Shown: one piece after another, positions 1-6,882 of the stretch
How positions within the stretch are numbered: position 1 is the stretch's first letter
How the letters are laid out: every line of letters begins with the position of its first letter
Assembly: GCA_028293265.1 (NCBI GenBank)
Contig: JAQGPB010000436.1
Location: 1-13,953 of the forward strand
Source of the DNA: Pedosphaera sp.
GTDB lineage: Bacteria > Verrucomicrobiota > Verrucomicrobiae > Limisphaerales > Pedosphaeraceae
DNA: 13,953 bases
Reading direction: 5' to 3'
Notes under the pieces: model-generated
Seen by the model: only the letters and a program-made list of their open reading frames with translations
Told to the model about the DNA's origin: nothing
Databases searched by the model: none
Program-made: the position numbers and the translations under genes

Positions 1-1343
1 TTGCTGTGCTGTTGCAGCACCGCGAGGTCGCGGCCTTCCATCAGCAGCCGCGCCTTGGGTTCGGTGCCGGAATAACGCAGCAGCACGCGCCCGCCTTCCG
101 GCGTGACCGCCGCCTCGGCCTGTGACACCAGTTTCAGCACGCCGTCCAGTTCCTCGAACGGCTTCTTTTCGCGCACCTTTACGTTCGTGACCAGTTGGGG
201 GAAACGTGTCCAGCACCGCGCGAGCTTGGACAGCGATTTGTTGCTGGTCTTCATGATGCGCAAGATCTGCAACGCGCACACCAGGCCGTCCCCGGTCGTG
301 CTGTAATCGCGGAAGATCAAATGCCCGCTCTGTTCGCCGCCAAAATTCGAGCCGTTGCGCAGCATCTCATCAATGACGTTCTTGTCGCCCACCGCCGTGC
401 GCACTGTGTTTCCGCCGCATTCCCGGATGAACGCGTCCAGTCCATTGTTGCTCATCACCGTTGTCACGACGGTTTTCTCGGCGAGTTGATTCTGTTCCAG
501 CATGTCCCGCGCTGCTATCGCCATGATGTCGTCGCCGTCAATCATCGCCCCGGTTTCGTCGCACAACAGCACCCGGTCGGCGTCGCCGTCATGCGCGATG
601 CCAATGTCCGCGCGATGTTCGTGGACTTTCTGGCACATGATTTCGGGATGCATCGAGCCGCATTCCTTGTTGATGTTCGTGCCGTCGGGCTGGTTGCCAT
701 AAACAATCACCTCCGCGCCCAGTTCGCGCAGCACGCAAGGCGAGGATTTGTAGGCCGCGCCGTGCGCGCAATCCAACACCACCCGCAACCCTTCCAGCGT
801 CATCCCGCGCGGAAACGAAGTCTTCGCATACTCGATGTAACGGCCCAGCGCGTCATCAATGCGCACCGCCTTGCCGATCGCTCCCGCGGTGGGCCGGATG
901 CTTTCAATCTCGCCGCTGAACACCAGCCCTTCAATCCGCGCCTCGATCTGATCGTCCAATTTGTAACCGTCCGCCCGGAAAAACTTGATGCCGTTGTCGT
1001 CGTAAGGATTATGCGAGGCGGTGATGACAATGCCCGCATCCGCACGCAAGCTGCGCGTCACGTAAGCCACGCCCGGCGTCGGCAGCGGCCCGATGAAGAG
1101 CACATCCACGCCCATGGACAAAATGCCGGAGGAAAGGGCGTTTTCGAGCATGTAGCCGGAGAGCCGGGTATCCTTGCCGAGGACGATTTTGTGTTTGCCG
1201 CGGCTGCGCGACTGGGTTTCAAGGTTTTTGAAGACATGCGCCGCCGCCCGGCCGAGTTTGAGGGCGGTTTCCGCCGTGACCGGTTCGATGTTGGCCGTGC
1301 CGCGCACGCCGTCCGTGCCGAATAGTTTTTTGGAAGCTGTCAT
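1..1343 (-). CDS. glmM: Phosphoglucosamine mutase GlmM (3' end cut by window edge)
   Basis: GlmM converts glucosamine-6-phosphate to glucosamine-1-phosphate in the cytoplasm, the step that feeds UDP-GlcNAc and peptidoglycan synthesis. The reverse strand reads from ATG at 1343 without a stop to the window edge (447 codons). All family landmarks are seen in order: N-terminal LFGTDGVRG, the active-site loop TASHNP with the phosphoserine at about residue 110, the Mg-binding DGDADR near positions 575-590, the sugar-binding GGEQSGH near 320-340, and the C-terminal phosphate-binding RYSGTEP near 60-80. GlmM is usually about 445-460 residues, so only the last few residues are missing. It is the last visible gene of the folP-cdaA-cdaR-glmM series, 23 bp after cdaR. 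In Firmicutes GlmM binds and inhibits CdaA, and this gene order fits such coupling. No strong Shine-Dalgarno sequence is seen. Identity is nearly certain. Confidence 0.97.
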   Translation of the reverse strand, partial: MTASKKLFGTDGVRGTANIEPVTAETALKLGRAAAHVFKNLETQSRSRGKHKIVLGKDTRLSGYMLENALSSGILSMGVDVLFIGPLPTPGVAYVTRSLRADAGIVITASHNPYDDNGIKFFRADGYKLDDQIEARIEGLVFSGEIESIRPTAGAIGKAVRIDDALGRYIEYAKTSFPRGMTLEGLRVVLDCAHGAAYKSSPCVLRELGAEVIVYGNQPDGTNINKECGSMHPEIMCQKVHEHRADIGIAHDGDADRVLLCDETGAMIDGDDIMAIAARDMLEQNQLAEKTVVTTVMSNNGLDAFIRECGGNTVRTAVGDKNVIDEMLRNGSNFGGEQSGHLIFRDYSTTGDGLVCALQILRIMKTSNKSLSKLARCWTRFPQLVTNVKVREKKPFEELDGVLKLVSQAEAAVTPEGGRVLLRYSGTEPKARLLMEGRDLAVLQQHS

Positions 1344-1366
1344 GTGGGTGGGGTGGGGGAGTTGGA

Positions 1367-1789
1367 TTATTTCGCGGTTGTGATGCGTTCCACTTTGGTG
1401 TTGACCGGCATCAGGCTGTCAATTTTCAAATCGCGCGGCACCTGGGCCTGGATGGGTCGGCGGAATTGTTTTTCGTCGCCAGCATCGCTGACGTCAATGT
1501 AAGCATGAATTTCCCGCTCCTGCAATTTTTGAAGCTGGTCCGCCGGGCCGCTGATGTCCACCGATACCGTTTGCACATCAGGCAGGTAGCGGTTCGCATT
1601 GGTGGCGGAGGTCAGGAGCGTGACCGGCACTGCTGGAAACGTGCGCGAGAACGAACCGACCACGGGCGTCTGCCGCAAGGTTTCGTCCCGCTGCAAGGCG
1701 GTTTGAATTGTCAGCCACGTCAACGCCGCCAGCAGCAGCGACAGCAACTTCCACCAGAAATTGTGCAGGATATAATCGGGCGCGGCCAT
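1367..1789 (-). CDS. cdaR: Single-domain YbbR protein, CdaR-like regulator of CdaA
   Basis: This is a 140-residue protein with one N-terminal membrane helix (about residues 12-30, rich in Leu and Ala) followed by one YbbR-like beta domain (about 40-138). The recognisable core is VQTVSVDISGPADQLQKLQ, then an AYIDVSDA strand, a typical YbbR pattern. In Firmicutes CdaR is an extracytoplasmic, membrane-anchored modulator of the diadenylate cyclase CdaA. Its place between cdaA (9 bp upstream) and glmM (23 bp downstream) supports that role. It is unusually short: the well-studied Bacillus CdaR carries four YbbR domains in about 480 residues, whereas this has one. The gene has a proper ATG and stop and no disrupted frame around it, so it looks like a genuinely minimal version and not a fragment. 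The family call is strong; the regulatory role is inferred from gene order. Confidence 0.88.
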   Translation of the reverse strand: MAAPDYILHNFWWKLLSLLLAALTWLTIQTALQRDETLRQTPVVGSFSRTFPAVPVTLLTSATNANRYLPDVQTVSVDISGPADQLQKLQEREIHAYIDVSDAGDEKQFRRPIQAQVPRDLKIDSLMPVNTKVERITTAK

Positions 1790-1798
1790 GTTGATTGG

Positions 1799-2644
1799 CT
1801 ATTTGGAGTTTGCCTTTTGCACGGGCGTGGGGTGTGGCAGTTTGCGACCACCCAGCCATTTGCGCGACGCGACCACGATGCCATTCGGCTGGCTGCCCTT
1901 CACCAGCACCGAGGTGAGAAAGGCCCGCAGTTCTTCCTGGCTCACCCCGCGCACCAACTGCCCCTTGTATGCGTAGGAAATCAGCCCGGTTTCCTCCGAC
2001 ACCACGACGACCGCCGCGTCGGTTTCCTCGGTCAAGCCAATCGCCGCGCGATGCCGCGTGCCGAGCGACTTGTTCAAATCCTGCCTTTGCGTCAGCGGAA
2101 AAATGCAGGCTGCATAAGCAATCCGGTCGCCGCGCATGATGACCCCGCCATCATGAATCGCATTGTTCGGGAAGAAAATTGTTTCCAACATTTCCGGCGT
2201 GGCTTCACAGTCCACCACGATGCCCGACTCCACGACATCCTGGAGTTGGATCGCTTGTTCCACGGCAATCAACGCCCCGATATGCACCTCGGAAAGCCGT
2301 TCCACCGCCTGGATGATGACCTCGATGTTCTCGCGTTGCTCGCGCGCGGTGTAGAACATCGAAAGGCTGCCCAGTTCGGACAACATGCGCCGCAATTCCG
2401 GCTGGAAGATCACCAGGATGGCGAACGCCGAAAACGGGAAGAATTTTTCCAACAACCAGGTCACCACATCCAGTTTCAACACCCACGTGGCCAGCGTCAT
2501 CGCCATGAGCAGCAAAAACCCGATCGCCACCGACCACCCGCGCGTCCCGCGCACGAACATGAGTACATAATAGATCCCAATCGCGAGGAGGGCTATCTCC
2601 AACGCGACGCGCCACCAATCATGTATGAATCGGATTAAATCCAT
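1799..2644 (-). CDS. cdaA: Diadenylate cyclase CdaA (c-di-AMP synthase)
   Basis: This is a membrane enzyme that joins two ATP into c-di-AMP, a second messenger for osmotic and cell-wall homeostasis. The 281-residue protein has three N-terminal hydrophobic helices (about residues 14-31, 37-56 and 60-80) and then a DAC catalytic domain. The conserved blocks are visible: GALIAVE (123-129), HDGGVIM (164-170), GTRHRAAIG (195-203) and SEETG (216-220). The RHR triad is intact. The usual DGA motif reads DGG here (165-167), a conservative change that keeps the metal-binding Asp, so activity is expected. The ATG lies 3 bp after the folP stop and cdaR follows after 9 bp, implying one transcript and probable translational coupling. 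About 25 residues follow the usual end of the DAC domain as a basic, Pro-containing tail. Confidence 0.96.
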   Translation of the reverse strand: MDLIRFIHDWWRVALEIALLAIGIYYVLMFVRGTRGWSVAIGFLLLMAMTLATWVLKLDVVTWLLEKFFPFSAFAILVIFQPELRRMLSELGSLSMFYTAREQRENIEVIIQAVERLSEVHIGALIAVEQAIQLQDVVESGIVVDCEATPEMLETIFFPNNAIHDGGVIMRGDRIAYAACIFPLTQRQDLNKSLGTRHRAAIGLTEETDAAVVVVSEETGLISYAYKGQLVRGVSQEELRAFLTSVLVKGSQPNGIVVASRKWLGGRKLPHPTPVQKANSK

Positions 2645-2647
2645 TAA

Positions 2648-3487
2648 TCAATCTTTGCGGGCCAGTATGGCTTCCGTCATGCGCAACGCCTGCGCCGTGG
2701 CCGCCACATCGTGGGTTCGGAACATCTGAACCCCCGCCGCCGCCGCCAGCGCGGTGCAGGCCAGGGCGCCGGGCAGCCGTTCCGTGCCGCTTCCTCCGGC
2801 CAGCCTGCCGAGGAATGACTTGCGGGAGACGCCCAGCAACAATGGCCTCTCTAAACTTGTAAAACTCTCCAGCCTCGCGAGCAACTGCAAATTATGTTCC
2901 GTCGTCTTGCCAAAGCCGATGCCGACATCCAAAACCGTCTGCTCCGCCGCCACGCCGGCCGCCTGCAAACGCTTCAGCCGCTCGACGAAAAATTCCTTCA
3001 CCTCCCGTACCACGTCCGCATAAACCGGGTTCGCCTGCATCGTTTGCGGAGTTCCCTGCATGTGCATCACCACATAACCCGCGCCGGTTTCAGCCACCAG
3101 CCGCCACATCGCGTCGTCCGTCCGGTTCGCCCCCACGTCGTTCACGATGCTGGCGCCCGCCGCCAATGCAGCTCGTGCCACCGCCGGTTTCATGGTATCA
3201 ACGGAAATCGGCACTTTCAATTTTCCCGCCCAAGCCGTGATCACCGGCAATACCCGCCGCAATTCCTCTTCCTCGCTTACCGGCTCCGCGTTTGGCCGCG
3301 TGGACTCTCCGCCCACATCAATGATGTCCGCGCCCTGCCGCGCCAATTCCTCGCCCTGCGCCACCGCCGCCGCGTGGTCAAAAAACTTTCCCCCGTCGGA
3401 AAACGAATCCGGCGTGACATTCACCACGCCCATCACCAGCCGCGGTCGCGGAAAGCGAAATTCAAACTGGCGAGCGCAAAAAATCAT
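2648..3487 (-). CDS. folP: Dihydropteroate synthase
   Basis: FolP condenses p-aminobenzoate with dihydropterin pyrophosphate to make dihydropteroate for folate synthesis; it is the sulfonamide target. The 279-residue protein has the normal family length. Motifs along the TIM barrel are clear: VMGVVNVTPDSFSDGG near residue 18, DVGGESTRP near 57, a VDTMKP strand, the pterin-site HMQGTPQTM, a D-x-GIGFGKT loop, GVSRKSFLG, and a C-terminal FRTHDV that corresponds to the usual RVHDV. The start is the ATG at 3487; another ATG 7 bp upstream is out of frame. It is the first gene of the folP-cdaA-cdaR-glmM operon. A folP gene directly ahead of cdaA is known in several bacterial lineages. An inverted repeat (3496-3595) lies just upstream, where its promoter should be, and I see no convincing promoter there. 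Confidence 0.97.
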   Translation of the reverse strand: MIFCARQFEFRFPRPRLVMGVVNVTPDSFSDGGKFFDHAAAVAQGEELARQGADIIDVGGESTRPNAEPVSEEEELRRVLPVITAWAGKLKVPISVDTMKPAVARAALAAGASIVNDVGANRTDDAMWRLVAETGAGYVVMHMQGTPQTMQANPVYADVVREVKEFFVERLKRLQAAGVAAEQTVLDVGIGFGKTTEHNLQLLARLESFTSLERPLLLGVSRKSFLGRLAGGSGTERLPGALACTALAAAAGVQMFRTHDVAATAQALRMTEAILARKD

Positions 3488-3495
3488 GGTGCATA

Positions 3496-3595
3496 AAATG
3501 GAGTGCTGGAGTGTCGGAGTAATGGTCGCTACTGATGCTCACGTGAGTTCCAAGCGGGCCGTGCCTCAACACTCCAATACTCCACCACTCCATTT
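3496..3595. repeat. Imperfect inverted repeat built from GGAGT units
   Basis: Two 25-nt arms (3496-3520 and 3571-3595) are reverse complements with 3 mismatches, separated by 50 nt. Each arm contains three GGAGT/GGAGTG units spaced 8-9 nt apart, so there is micro-repetition inside a larger palindrome. The element nearly fills the gap between the glyoxalase stop and the folP start. It has no T-tract and does not look like a Rho-independent terminator. It resembles the dispersed palindromic intergenic repeats I associate with verrucomicrobial genomes, but copy number cannot be judged from one window. Confidence 0.7.
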
Positions 3596-3610
3596 CCCCA
3601 ATTCGGAACC

Positions 3611-4009
3611 TCACAGCCCCATCGTCTTCGGCTTCTGAATCAGCTCGATCTCATATCCCTCGGGCGCGTCTACGAAGGCGATGCCGCCGCCGTCCGGCCT
3701 GATGTGCGGCCCGTCCGAATATTTATAACCCACCGTTTCCAGGTGCTTGCCGAATTCCTCCAGGCTGTCCACCTCAAACGCCAGATGCGTCAAATCCGCC
3801 TGTACCTGCACCGGCCCGCTGCCGGGAAAATAGCAAAGCTCAATCGTCTCCTCGCTCTCCGGCGCTTTCATGAACACCAGTTCCGATCCGCGCGAAGACT
3901 TGTGCCGCCGCACTTCTTCCAATCCCAGCACCTCGCGATAAAACTTCGCCGTCCGTTCAAGGTCATTCACGCGATAGCGCGTATGCAACAGTTTCTTCGC
4001 CGTTTTCAT
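3611..4009 (-). CDS. Glyoxalase I / lactoylglutathione lyase-like protein
   Basis: This is a vicinal-oxygen-chelate fold protein of 132 residues, the normal length for bacterial GloA, which isomerises the methylglyoxal-glutathione hemithioacetal to S-lactoylglutathione. The four metal ligands expected for GloA are in place: His in LLHTRYRV (strand 1), Glu in IELCYF, His in LTHLAFEV, and Glu in YEIELIQ near the C-terminus. The start at 4009 (MKTAKKLLHTRYRV) puts the protein in register with the family. An in-frame start at 4066 would add 19 residues that do not resemble the family. A TATGCT box (4016-4021, minus strand) sits about 6 bp before this ATG and could give a nearly leaderless transcript, but its -35 partner is poor. 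It is separate from the folP operon by a 123-bp gap. Whether its thiol cofactor is glutathione is unknown. Confidence 0.87.
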   Translation of the reverse strand: MKTAKKLLHTRYRVNDLERTAKFYREVLGLEEVRRHKSSRGSELVFMKAPESEETIELCYFPGSGPVQVQADLTHLAFEVDSLEEFGKHLETVGYKYSDGPHIRPDGGGIAFVDAPEGYEIELIQKPKTMGL

Positions 4010-4087
4010 GGCCGAAGCATAGCCCGTCCTCGCCGCAAAGCAACCGCGCAAATGCAAGATCGGCAATGGTTGTAAAACAGACTGCGC

Positions 4088-4163
4088 GCAAGTCGTGGCG
4101 CAGATTTCCTATGCCTGTTTTCATCCGGATGGACCGGAAACTGCGACTGCAACCACGACTTGC
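4088..4163. repeat. Long imperfect hairpin element
   Basis: Positions 4088-4098 (GCAAGTCGTGG) are a perfect 11-bp reverse complement of 4153-4163. Inside this, CGCAG (4099-4103) pairs with CTGCG (4141-4145) and TTTCC (4105-4109) with GGAAA (4136-4140), leaving a one-base bulge on the left and a seven-base bulge on the right. The central loop contains a smaller palindrome, CATCCGGATG (4122-4131). About 21 bp of stem in 76 nt is more than chance would give. It could be a repeat family member, a small miniature-transposon relic or a structured RNA. I found no coding potential in it. Confidence 0.65.
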
Positions 4164-4190
4164 AAATATGCAGAACGTGACCGCCACGTT

Positions 4191-4224
4191 CACCCTCTCC
4201 TGGGGGAGAGGGCCGGGGTGAGGG
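4191..4224. repeat. Short GC-rich palindrome (CCCTCTCC/GGAGAGGG type)
   Basis: A perfect 8-bp stem (CCCTCTCC at 4193-4200, GGAGAGGG at 4205-4212) closes a TGGG loop and is followed by CCGGGGTGAGGG. This has the look of a dispersed intergenic palindrome found in many GC-rich bacteria. No T-run follows on either strand, so a classical terminator is not supported. Confidence 0.6.
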
Positions 4225-4244
4225 CGGGCGTTTCTAACACTTGC

Positions 4245-4262
4245 TTTTCATGCGAATGAAAA
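4245..4262. repeat. AT-rich hairpin with GCGA tetraloop
   Basis: TTTTCAT (4245-4251) and ATGAAAA (4256-4262) form a perfect 7-bp stem around GCGA, a GNRA-type loop. The composition is AT-rich, unlike the flanking GC-rich palindromes. The function is unknown. It lies in the gene-free stretch between the glyoxalase and tetraheme cytochrome genes. Confidence 0.4.
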
Positions 4263-4320
4263 CTGGTATAATCGGCAGACGCCGCGACTCTTCGAAGCGC
4301 GTCGCGCTGGCGGGCGCGTT

Positions 4321-4362
4321 GCGGGTTGGGAAACCCGCGACATAGCAGACTTGGAAGTCTGC
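4321..4362. repeat. Tandem pair of 18-bp palindromes after the tetraheme cytochrome gene
   Basis: Two palindromes of equal length stand 6 bp apart. The first, 4321-4338, has a 7-bp stem (GCGGGTT/AACCCGC) around GGGA. The second, 4345-4362, has an 8-bp stem (GCAGACTT/AAGTCTGC) around GG. The pair starts 1 bp past the stop codon of the leftward tetraheme cytochrome gene, so it will form the 3' end of that mRNA and could protect it or help terminate transcription. There is no T-tract. Tandem palindromes of this kind, with matching arm layout but unrelated arm sequence, look like members of a REP-like family. Confidence 0.65.
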
Positions 4363-4363
4363 G

Positions 4364-5518
4364 CTACGGCGTCGCGTTCAGAGCCTTTTGAAACATTTCC
4401 AAATCGTCAGCGAATTTCTTGGGATCAAAATCCGGCAGCGATTGCGCATCCTTGAACAATTTGCCGAGCGGGGCATCGAGGCGTTTGGCGGTGGCATCAT
4501 CATTCAGGCCGGCGACGAGTCGGTCCAACGCCAGCACGAGCCGTTCAGCGCGGCGGGCTTGGATGTCACCCGGCGTGGCGGCGTCGCGGAAATCTGCGGC
4601 GGTCGCTGCGAGCAGGTCGAGGCATTTGCGGGTCGCATCGGCCGGCCATGAGGACAGGCCCGCGTCGCGGGCAAGTTCATCGCCCCAATCTTGCGCCCGC
4701 GCGTAGCGGTCCATCCCCGGTATGACGGCAGGCAGGCCGGGAGCGGCCTGGCGGGCGATTTGCAGCAGCCAGGAAAGCGCGGACCATCGCCTGGCGGCAT
4801 TTTCCGGCGGCGAATTTTCGCGCTTCAATTGCCAGCTCATTTCGCGAAAGGCAACTGCCTGGCCCACAAACCACGTCTGCGCACCGGACCATTTTTCGCC
4901 CTCGCGCCAATGTTTGGGTTCGCTGACCGTCTGACCATCCAATTCGAAGATAAGTTCCGGATGGCCGGCTTGGAGAACGTCGGCATCCACATTTTGATGG
5001 CATGCGACGCAACTGTTCGCGCGGACGTAAGGGTTGCTCAAATCGCGCAGGCCGGCATTGACGCGGTCTTGGTGGGTAAAATCGGTGCGCGTGTGGGAGA
5101 GCAGCCATTTTTCAGCGGGCCCATGGCAATTTTCGCACGAAACTCCGGCGGCTGGATCAAGGGCTTTGCGCAACACGGCATTGGTCGCGAGGCTTTGAAA
5201 GGGTGCATGGCAGACCGTGCAGCGCGCGCTTTGAACGGGGTCGCCGAGTTTCAAGATATCAGCCAGGCGCGCGGACCGGGCCAGGGTGAGCGTGGCATAG
5301 GAGCGGGTGTGAACGTCAAACTTGGACCAGCGGAGGCATTGGTTGTGCTTCTCGCCCGCCCCTCCATGGCAACCGGAGGAACTGCACGAAGACTCGCCGC
5401 GAAAGGGACTTGAAAGGGCGGAATCCATTTCGTTCGTTTGGGCTTGAACGCGCGGAAGCCAGAGAAGCGCGCCCACACAAAAGAACCACGGAATTCGCCC
5501 GCGCAACCCCCGGATCAA
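4364..5518 (-). CDS. Secreted tetraheme cytochrome c (cytochrome c554-like)
   Basis: This is an exported multiheme cytochrome. From the TTG at 5518 it is 384 residues: a basic start (MIRGLRGRIP), a hydrophobic stretch, and a VQA-Q signal peptidase I site near residue 26. Four heme sites follow: an unusual CSSSGCH (CX4CH, residues 45-51), CTVCH (100-104), CENCH (128-132) and CVACH (170-174). An H-x-x-S-Y motif after the first heme recalls the cytochrome c554 family. The remaining ~200 residues are heme-free and helical. The start is uncertain: GTG at 5539 or TTG at 5596 are also in frame, but 5596 would overlap the divergent gene and add residues unlike a signal peptide. A GGAG lies 13 nt before 5518, a poor distance. 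It is divergent from the redox operon, suggesting a periplasmic electron-transfer partner. The partner and redox substrate are unknown. Confidence 0.85.
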   Translation of the reverse strand: MIRGLRGRIPWFFCVGALLWLPRVQAQTNEMDSALSSPFRGESSCSSSGCHGGAGEKHNQCLRWSKFDVHTRSYATLTLARSARLADILKLGDPVQSARCTVCHAPFQSLATNAVLRKALDPAAGVSCENCHGPAEKWLLSHTRTDFTHQDRVNAGLRDLSNPYVRANSCVACHQNVDADVLQAGHPELIFELDGQTVSEPKHWREGEKWSGAQTWFVGQAVAFREMSWQLKRENSPPENAARRWSALSWLLQIARQAAPGLPAVIPGMDRYARAQDWGDELARDAGLSSWPADATRKCLDLLAATAADFRDAATPGDIQARRAERLVLALDRLVAGLNDDATAKRLDAPLGKLFKDAQSLPDFDPKKFADDLEMFQKALNATP

Positions 5519-5542
5519 ACTAAAGCGTTTACTCCGCACGAG

Positions 5543-5561
5543 GGGTTTGTTAAACAAGCCC
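5543..5561. promoter_or_regulatory. Dyad symmetry in the divergent promoter region (candidate operator)
   Basis: GGGTTTGTT-A-AACAAGCCC is a 19-bp dyad with 8 of 9 arm positions matching around a single central A. It sits in the 51-bp gap between the two divergent redox genes, 8 bp before the ATG at 5570 and 24 bp before the proposed start at 5518. Position and symmetry fit a site for a dimeric regulator acting on both genes, or a short RNA hairpin in the leader. I could not assign clear -10/-35 boxes or a known regulator consensus. Confidence 0.35.
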
Positions 5562-5569
5562 AGACCAGA

Positions 5570-6874
5570 ATGCAACCAATATTGCACAAACTGCAAATGG
5601 CTCTGGGTGGCAACACCATGCTGGTGGTCGGTTACATTCTGCTGGGGATGCTTTTAACTCAAGGGTGCCTGCTCCTTTATCTCACCTTGCGGCGGATTTA
5701 TTTTCAGCGCGAACACCAGCGTTTGACGCGCCAACGGCTCCAACTTTTGGTCAAGGCCGCCGCCATCCAATGCCGCGAAGCCGAGCAGGGCAAACTGGTC
5801 TGGAGCGGCTACCGCAAATTCCGCGTCGCCAAAAAAATCAGCGAATGTCACGGCGTCTCCTCGTTCTATCTCAAGCCGCACGATGCCAAACCGCTGCCGC
5901 CCTACAAACCCGGGCAATACGTCACGTTCCAGTTAAATCTCCCCGGCCAGTCCAAACCGCTCGTCCGCTGCTATTCTCTTTCCGACAGTCCGCATCGCGG
6001 TGATTATTACCGCGTTACGATTAAAAAAGAACCGGCCCCGCCCGACCTCGCCGGAATTCCGCCCGGACTCGCCTCGACTTACTTCAACGATGTCGTGAAA
6101 GAAGGCGACATCTTGGACCTGAAAGCGCCGGCCGGAAATTTCTTCCTCGACATGGCCAAGGAAACGCCGGTCGTGCTGGTCGGCGGCGGCGTGGGCGTGA
6201 CGCCGATGCTCAGCATGGCGCAGGCCATCGCGGCGAGCGGCACACGGCGTGAGGTTTGGTTTTTCTTCGGCGCGCGCAACTCGAAGGAGCACATTCACAA
6301 GGACGAAATGCTGAAGCTGGCCGCCGGGCACGAAAACATCCGCCTGCACGTTTGCTACAGCCGGCCGGAAGCGCACGAACGCAAGGAAGTTGACTATCAT
6401 CACGAAGGCCGCGTCACGGTGGATTTGTTCAAGGAACTGCTGCCGTCGAATAATTACGAATTTTTCCTCTGCGGCAACGGCGCGTTCATGACCTCCATCT
6501 CCGAGGGCCTTGAAGCGTGGGGCGTGCCGGAAAAAAATGTTTATTTCGAGGCTTTCGGCCCCGCGACGGTGAAGAAAAAAGCCGCCGGCCATGCCACCGA
6601 AAAAGTGGCCATCGTCCATGGCTACGAGGTCACCTTCAGCAAGTCTGGCAAAAAGCGCCAATGGCTCGCGGCGAACGGTTCGCTGCTCGACTTCGCGCTC
6701 GCGCAAGGCGTGCGGATCAATTCCGGCTGCCGCGCCGGCAGTTGCGGAAGCTGCCTCGTCGCTGTCACTTCCGGCACCGTGGAATATGTCAGTGAACCGG
6801 GCGAAAAACCTGAGACCGGCTCGTGCCTGACCTGCATCTGCCGCCCGAAGGGTGATCTGGTCTTGGATGCCTGA
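5570..6874 (+). CDS. Membrane-anchored FAD/NAD(P)H reductase with C-terminal [2Fe-2S] ferredoxin domain
   Basis: This 434-residue protein accepts electrons from NAD(P)H through FAD to a [2Fe-2S] cluster. One N-terminal membrane helix (about residues 16-40) is followed by a basic, coiled linker (41-65). The FAD domain (about 80-195) has RCYSLSDSP at 133-141 (the RxYS motif) and a GQYVTF strand. The nucleotide domain (198-330) has GGGVGVTPM at 205-213 and FLCGNGAFM at 299-307, where CGN replaces the usual CGP. The plant-type cluster domain (345-434) has C387, C392, C395 and C422, with P426 in the usual place. The order TM-FNR-ferredoxin is the reverse of NqrF and resembles Hcr-type reductases with an added anchor. 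The first ATG, 5570, is used; 5597 is an alternative and both lack a good Shine-Dalgarno. The next gene starts 8 bp after its stop. Family is certain; substrate is not. Confidence 0.92.
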   Translation: MQPILHKLQMALGGNTMLVVGYILLGMLLTQGCLLLYLTLRRIYFQREHQRLTRQRLQLLVKAAAIQCREAEQGKLVWSGYRKFRVAKKISECHGVSSFYLKPHDAKPLPPYKPGQYVTFQLNLPGQSKPLVRCYSLSDSPHRGDYYRVTIKKEPAPPDLAGIPPGLASTYFNDVVKEGDILDLKAPAGNFFLDMAKETPVVLVGGGVGVTPMLSMAQAIAASGTRREVWFFFGARNSKEHIHKDEMLKLAAGHENIRLHVCYSRPEAHERKEVDYHHEGRVTVDLFKELLPSNNYEFFLCGNGAFMTSISEGLEAWGVPEKNVYFEAFGPATVKKKAAGHATEKVAIVHGYEVTFSKSGKKRQWLAANGSLLDFALAQGVRINSGCRAGSCGSCLVAVTSGTVEYVSEPGEKPETGSCLTCICRPKGDLVLDA

Positions 6875-6882
6875 GTTAAACT

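Noticed and set aside
195..2638. Long plus-strand open frames opposite glmM, cdaR and cdaA
   Set aside because: The minus-strand genes have full sets of family motifs; the plus-strand translations are His/Arg/Ala-rich and match nothing I know.
4191..4362. The palindromes as Rho-independent terminators
   Set aside because: No run of T follows the stems in either reading direction, so only a weak or Rho-independent-unlike role can be proposed.
5438..5596. Longer versions of the two divergent genes starting at TTG 5438 (plus) and TTG 5596 (minus)
   Set aside because: They would overlap each other by about 160 bp, and the added residues look neither like the membrane anchor nor like a signal peptide.
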